Below are positions 5,978 through 9,122 of a stretch of 9,122 nucleotides of DNA, in pieces. Position 1 is the stretch's first letter. Every line of letters starts with the position of its first letter. A model generated the notes under the pieces. The model saw only the letters and a program-made list of their open reading frames with translations. It was not told where the DNA came from and made no database searches. Source of the stretch: Tannerella sp. (GTDB taxonomy: Bacteria; Bacteroidota; Bacteroidia; Bacteroidales; Tannerellaceae); NCBI GenBank assembly GCA_031268395.1, contig JAIRXI010000107.1, positions 1 through 9,122 on the forward strand. Reading direction: 5' to 3'. The translations under genes were made by a program, and so were the position numbers.

Positions 5978-7531
5978 ATGAATAGATTCACTGCAAAACG
6001 GCAAAACGGGCGGGCGCACAGGACGGGCAACCCGCGAAAGAGGCCGTCTCTGCTCCTTTCGCTGGCGCCCGTTGCCACGCTGACGGGCCTGATGGCCGTT
6101 ACCATCCGCACCTTCGGGAACGACGCGCTGGGCGGCGCCAGCCAACTCGTCCTGCTGGCATCCGCCGCCGTCTGCTGCCTGCTGGCCATGACCTGCTGCG
6201 GCATCCGCTGGAAAAACATCGAGGCAGCGATCGTGCGCAACATGGCAAACGTTTCTCCGGCGCTGCTGATTTTGCTGTTTGTCGGCGCACTGTCGGGCAG
6301 CTGGATGGTCGGCGGCGTGATCCCCACGCTGATTTATTACGGCGTGCAGCTGATTCGCCCGGATTTTTTCCTGGCTTCGACCTGCGTGATCTGTGCGTTT
6401 GTTTCGCTGATGACCGGCAGTTCGTGGACGACGGTGGCGACCCTCGGCATTGCGCTGGCCGGCATCGGGAGGGTGCAGGGTTTCGGCGAAGGATGGATTG
6501 CCGGCGCCATCATTTCGGGCGCCTATTTCGGCGACAAGATTTCACCCCTTTCCGATACGACCATCCTGGCGTCGTCCATCACCGGTACGCCGCTCTTTCG
6601 GCATATCCGCTACATGCTGATCACGACGATTCCATCGCTGACGCTGGCCATCCTGATTTATCTGGTTGCCGGACTGGTCCGCACGTCTGCGCCGTCCATG
6701 GACATCGACTCATTTGCTTCCGCGCTGGCACAGACATATCACATCTCGCCCTGGCTGCTGCTTGTGCCGCTGCTGATGGGCGTGCTGATCGGCCGGAAGG
6801 CGCCTCCCGTCGTCACGCTGTTTGTGTCGGCAGTGGCCGGCGGCCTCGCGGCGCTTGTGTTTCAGCCGGACATCCTCCGGCAGCTTGGCGGGCCGGAAGC
6901 GTCCGGCGCCGGCCCGGTCTACCGGGGACTGATGCAGGCGTTCTGCGGACAGACGCAGATGCATACGGGGAACGAAACGCTGGACGGGCTGACGGTTACG
7001 CGCGGCATGGCGGGTATGTTGAATACCGTCTGGCTGATTGTCTGCGCCATGTGTTTCGGCGGCGCCATGACGGCCAGCGGCATGTTGACCGCCATCACGT
7101 CCGTTTTCCTGCGCGGCATGAAAGGGCGGACGGGCATGGTGACGTCTGCCGTTTGTTCGGGCCTGTTCCTGAACGCCTGTACAGCCGACCAGTACCTCTC
7201 CATCATCCTGAGCGGAAACATGTTCAGGGAGGCTTTCCGAAAAAAAGGTTACGAAAGCCGCCTGCTGAGCCGCAGCATCGAAGACGGCGCAACGGTGACT
7301 TCGCCGCTGATTCCCTGGAACACGTGCGGAATGACGCAGGCTGCTGTTCTTCAAATCCATACGCTGACGTATCTGCCATACTGTTTTTTCAATCTCCTCA
7401 GTCCGCTGTCGAGTATCCTTGTGGCCGCTGTCGGATACAAAATAAAAAGGCGGGAGAATGCAGGCGACGGGGAGGGGAACGATAAAATGCTGCCGGCAAA
7501 ACAATTGAAAAAAGAGGGCCGCAGGCGATGA
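5978..7531 (+). CDS. nhaC: Na+/H+ antiporter, NhaC family
   Basis: A 517-residue inner-membrane secondary transporter with roughly a dozen hydrophobic segments. NhaC-family landmarks are present: MTGSSWTTVATLG (145-157), the core AGAIISGAYFGDKISPLSDT (175-194) and the late SIEDGATVTSPLIPWNTCG (433-451). Members usually exchange protons for sodium, but relatives carry malate/lactate (MleN) or amino acids, so the substrate is inferred. The ATG at 5978 is chosen because GGAGG lies at 5964-5968, nine bases upstream; a TTG six bases earlier is less likely. The first 23 residues are basic and hydrophilic, and the last 28 form a charged tail. It follows miaB by 45 bases without a visible terminator or promoter, so co-transcription is likely. 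Confidence 0.92.
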   Translation: MNRFTAKRQNGRAHRTGNPRKRPSLLLSLAPVATLTGLMAVTIRTFGNDALGGASQLVLLASAAVCCLLAMTCCGIRWKNIEAAIVRNMANVSPALLILLFVGALSGSWMVGGVIPTLIYYGVQLIRPDFFLASTCVICAFVSLMTGSSWTTVATLGIALAGIGRVQGFGEGWIAGAIISGAYFGDKISPLSDTTILASSITGTPLFRHIRYMLITTIPSLTLAILIYLVAGLVRTSAPSMDIDSFASALAQTYHISPWLLLVPLLMGVLIGRKAPPVVTLFVSAVAGGLAALVFQPDILRQLGGPEASGAGPVYRGLMQAFCGQTQMHTGNETLDGLTVTRGMAGMLNTVWLIVCAMCFGGAMTASGMLTAITSVFLRGMKGRTGMVTSAVCSGLFLNACTADQYLSIILSGNMFREAFRKKGYESRLLSRSIEDGATVTSPLIPWNTCGMTQAAVLQIHTLTYLPYCFFNLLSPLSSILVAAVGYKIKRRENAGDGEGNDKMLPAKQLKKEGRRR

Positions 7532-7573
7532 AAAGCAGGGCTGTCTAAAAAAACGGCATAAGAACGACATACA

Positions 7574-8878
7574 ATGGCAAAGAGCAGGAAAAAGAAGAAA
7601 GTGCAGCCGGCACATCTGAAAACCGGTCTGCCGGGAAAACGGTCCAATACCTTCCTGGAAGGGTGTTATGCAGCGACTCGACGTATATTTCGCGCCCTCG
7701 GCGAAGACGAATCGGCGTTTGACCTGTTCACCAAACGCCAGAAACAGAAAATGTTCATCGTCACCATACTGCCGCCGCGCATCGCCGCCGCGCAGGGACA
7801 CACCGTGCCGAGACATTACCTCCGCTACGTGCAGGACTCACTGGTAACGTTCCTGAAACGGACTTATTTCGATGAAGAAGCGGGCGTGACGTGGATGGAC
7901 ATGATTACCGTGGGACAGCAGTTGCTGCTGCTTTTTCATTCGGAAGAGTTCACCGAGATACTGCAGGCGCCGCAACGGGAGCTTGTGCAGCGGCTGTGTT
8001 CGGTTTTCGAGATCCGGGACCTCTTCAACCAGATTCAGCTGCATGTGGCAAACAGCATCAAAATGACGCTGCTGATGCTGTCGCAGCCAAACTTTCGCAT
8101 TTACGGACAGCGTACGATCAAACAGATGATGCAGGCGAACGATCCGTGCCTCCGGGAAGTCATCCACATCGTCACACACGAACGCCAGTCCCTGCGTTTC
8201 AAGTACCGCAACAGGGAACGCACGGCTTTCCGCATAGCCATGGGCCAGTATACGGACTCGGTGCCCTATACGGGCGCCACAATCGCCATGCGTAAAATAT
8301 ATCCGGGCATACAGCGCGACCGGAACCTGGACATTTACATACAGTCACATGCCATCCACCGTTTCAAGGAACGGATTGACACGCTGTATCCCCTTATGCG
8401 GAACGAATTTTTTGTCCTTTCGCTCATGCTCGTACAGCAGATCGTCCAGGGACCCGAGGGGACACAATACATCGCCTGCATCATGCCAACCAGTGAAGGC
8501 AGAGAGGTGACAATCGGCTATTTCGCCTTTACCATAGACGGCAATAGCCTGCTCGTACTCACGCTCCTGCCGCTGCTCAGCAGCAGCGTACCCGAAGGAC
8601 GGGTGCTCCATGACCGCCTGCACCTCTCTACCGAAGACGTGAAATACCTGGGTATGGACCGCCTGAGTTTCTTTTACGAAGTCGACATCGACCGGATTCC
8701 CATACTCAGGCAAATCCTGTACGACGAGCTGCATCTCGACTATATCCGTACACTGTATAACCCGTTCCGTATCGGAGACGACTCGTTCAACGAAAAAAAG
8801 ACGCTTTTTGTCAAAAACTTTTTCCGGAATCTCGAAGACCGTCCATTCGACAGCGGCAGCGAACAGGACGAAGAATAG
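7574..8878 (+). CDS. Conserved protein of unknown function with a RelE/DUF4258-like segment
   Basis: A 434-residue soluble protein that I do not recognise as a named family. It starts with a lysine-rich stretch (MAKSRKKKKV), has no signal peptide or clear membrane helix, and ends in an acidic tail (GSEQDEE). The middle (about 80-165) looks helical and hydrophobic in patches (ITVGQQLLLLF). Residues 258-333 recall the DUF4258/RelE-like pattern: SHAIHRFKERI (258-268), a helix, then beta-like strands with GREVTIGYFAFTIDGNSLLVLTLLP (309-333). That resemblance is by eye only. It follows nhaC by 42 bases with no promoter match, so it is probably the last gene of the miaB-nhaC unit. RNA binding or an inactive toxin-like fold is possible; no function is assigned. 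Confidence 0.85.
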   Translation: MAKSRKKKKVQPAHLKTGLPGKRSNTFLEGCYAATRRIFRALGEDESAFDLFTKRQKQKMFIVTILPPRIAAAQGHTVPRHYLRYVQDSLVTFLKRTYFDEEAGVTWMDMITVGQQLLLLFHSEEFTEILQAPQRELVQRLCSVFEIRDLFNQIQLHVANSIKMTLLMLSQPNFRIYGQRTIKQMMQANDPCLREVIHIVTHERQSLRFKYRNRERTAFRIAMGQYTDSVPYTGATIAMRKIYPGIQRDRNLDIYIQSHAIHRFKERIDTLYPLMRNEFFVLSLMLVQQIVQGPEGTQYIACIMPTSEGREVTIGYFAFTIDGNSLLVLTLLPLLSSSVPEGRVLHDRLHLSTEDVKYLGMDRLSFFYEVDIDRIPILRQILYDELHLDYIRTLYNPFRIGDDSFNEKKTLFVKNFFRNLEDRPFDSGSEQDEE

Positions 8879-8934
8879 CGCATTTCTACTTCGCGCAGCA
8901 GGACTTTTATGAATGATGAACGGGGGCATTGTGT
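8879..8934. other. Short spacer between the last gene and the inverted repeat
   Basis: The 56 bases after the stop codon show no U-run terminator hairpin. A 23-codon frame (8909-8980) with AGGA six bases before its ATG runs into the inverted repeat, but nothing else supports it as a gene. Confidence 0.35.
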
Positions 8935-9060
8935 TTATCCCAACATGTCCATTGGCGTATCACCCGCTATTGAGGCTTAGCCGCCACCCGATACCGGACG
9001 TTCCCCAATTGTGAGATTCGAAATACCCGCCATGTAATACGGCCAATGGCGTTGGGATAA
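8935..9060. repeat. 126-bp imperfect inverted repeat (attC-like or MITE-like)
   Basis: The outer arms TTATCCCAAC (8935-8944) and GTTGGGATAA (9051-9060) pair over 10 bp. An asymmetric internal loop follows, ATGT (8945-8948) against a single C (9050). Then CCATTGG (8949-8955) pairs with CCAATGG (9043-9049), and CGTAT (8956-8960) pairs with ATAC-G (9037-9042) with G9041 bulged out. That is 22 base pairs around a 76-base middle. The two-box arms, unpaired spacer and extrahelical base resemble an integron attC site, but the outer box TCCCAAC misses the RYYYAAC consensus at its first base and no integrase is present. A short transposon with TA on both sides is the main alternative. Confidence 0.6.
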
Positions 9061-9122
9061 GGCTGTAGTGAAGAATGGTGTTGCTGCACAAATTACTCCG
9101 CAGGAGTTGTTATCCATAGCAT
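9061..9122. other. Right edge, no supported gene
   Basis: No start codon with a plausible ribosome binding site leads into a frame that can be judged before the window ends. A short hairpin, ACTCC (9095-9099) with GGAGT (9103-9107) and loop GCA, is present without a U-run. A frame open from 9038 to the edge has a recent stop upstream and no convincing start. Confidence 0.35.

Noticed and set aside
4604..6145. Long open frame on the minus strand across miaB and the start of nhaC
   Set aside because: The translation is rich in Arg, His and Gln with no recognisable domain, and it is antisense to two well-supported genes.
8909..8980. 23-codon frame with AGGA six bases before its ATG
   Set aside because: It runs into the inverted-repeat arm, is very short, and has no recognisable sequence or supporting context.
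8979..9034. 18-codon frame on the minus strand inside the inverted repeat
   Set aside because: It is clean but has no ribosome binding site or similarity that I can see; short open stretches of this kind are expected by chance.
9038..9122. Possible 5-prime end of a gene running off the right edge
   Set aside because: No convincing start codon or ribosome binding site, and only 28 codons are visible.

Overview
The window looks like chromosomal DNA from a GC-rich member of the Bacteroidales (phylum Bacteroidota). The basis is the Bacteroidota-style promoter ahead of the CoA-transferase gene (TTTG, 19 bases, TATCTTTG), the A-rich leader before miaB, and protein sequences typical of the group. 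One example is the small membrane protein ending in the EILNRKY tail. I cannot name a genus. Assigned genes are all intact; I see no RNA gene, CRISPR array, integrase or transposase.

Layout. Positions 1-526 hold no convincing gene. They contain a strong minus-strand terminator (170-196) and three degenerate copies of a small GC-rich hairpin repeat (211-392). From 527 to 4488 four genes lie on the minus strand. In transcription order they are a small membrane protein with a proline-rich middle (4090-4488), a succinate/acetyl-CoA transferase family enzyme (2507-3997, with its own promoter), the SufS-type cysteine desulfurase (1136-2335) and ribonuclease HII (527-1135). The last two abut as TGA|ATG. 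From 4568 to 8878 three genes lie on the plus strand and are probably one transcription unit: the tRNA methylthiotransferase miaB, an NhaC-family sodium/proton antiporter and a 434-residue protein of unknown function. The two groups diverge from a 79-bp intergenic region (4489-4567).

The genes are mostly housekeeping: nucleic-acid maintenance (rnhB), sulfur mobilisation (sufS), an iron-sulfur tRNA-modifying enzyme (miaB), fermentation or CoA recycling (the transferase) and ion homeostasis (nhaC). A loose theme is that SufS supplies sulfur for Fe-S clusters and MiaB is an Fe-S enzyme, but they are on opposite strands, so this is only an inference.

The least explained parts are the two ends. 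After the last gene lies a 126-bp imperfect inverted repeat (8935-9060) with a 4:1 internal loop and a single-base bulge, resembling an integron attC site or a short non-autonomous transposon. The first 15 bases of its core recur, in the same orientation relative to the upstream gene, directly after the rnhB stop codon (511-525, minus strand). The other candidate novelty is a RelE/DUF4258-like stretch inside the unknown 434-residue protein. No complete new system can be claimed from the sequence.
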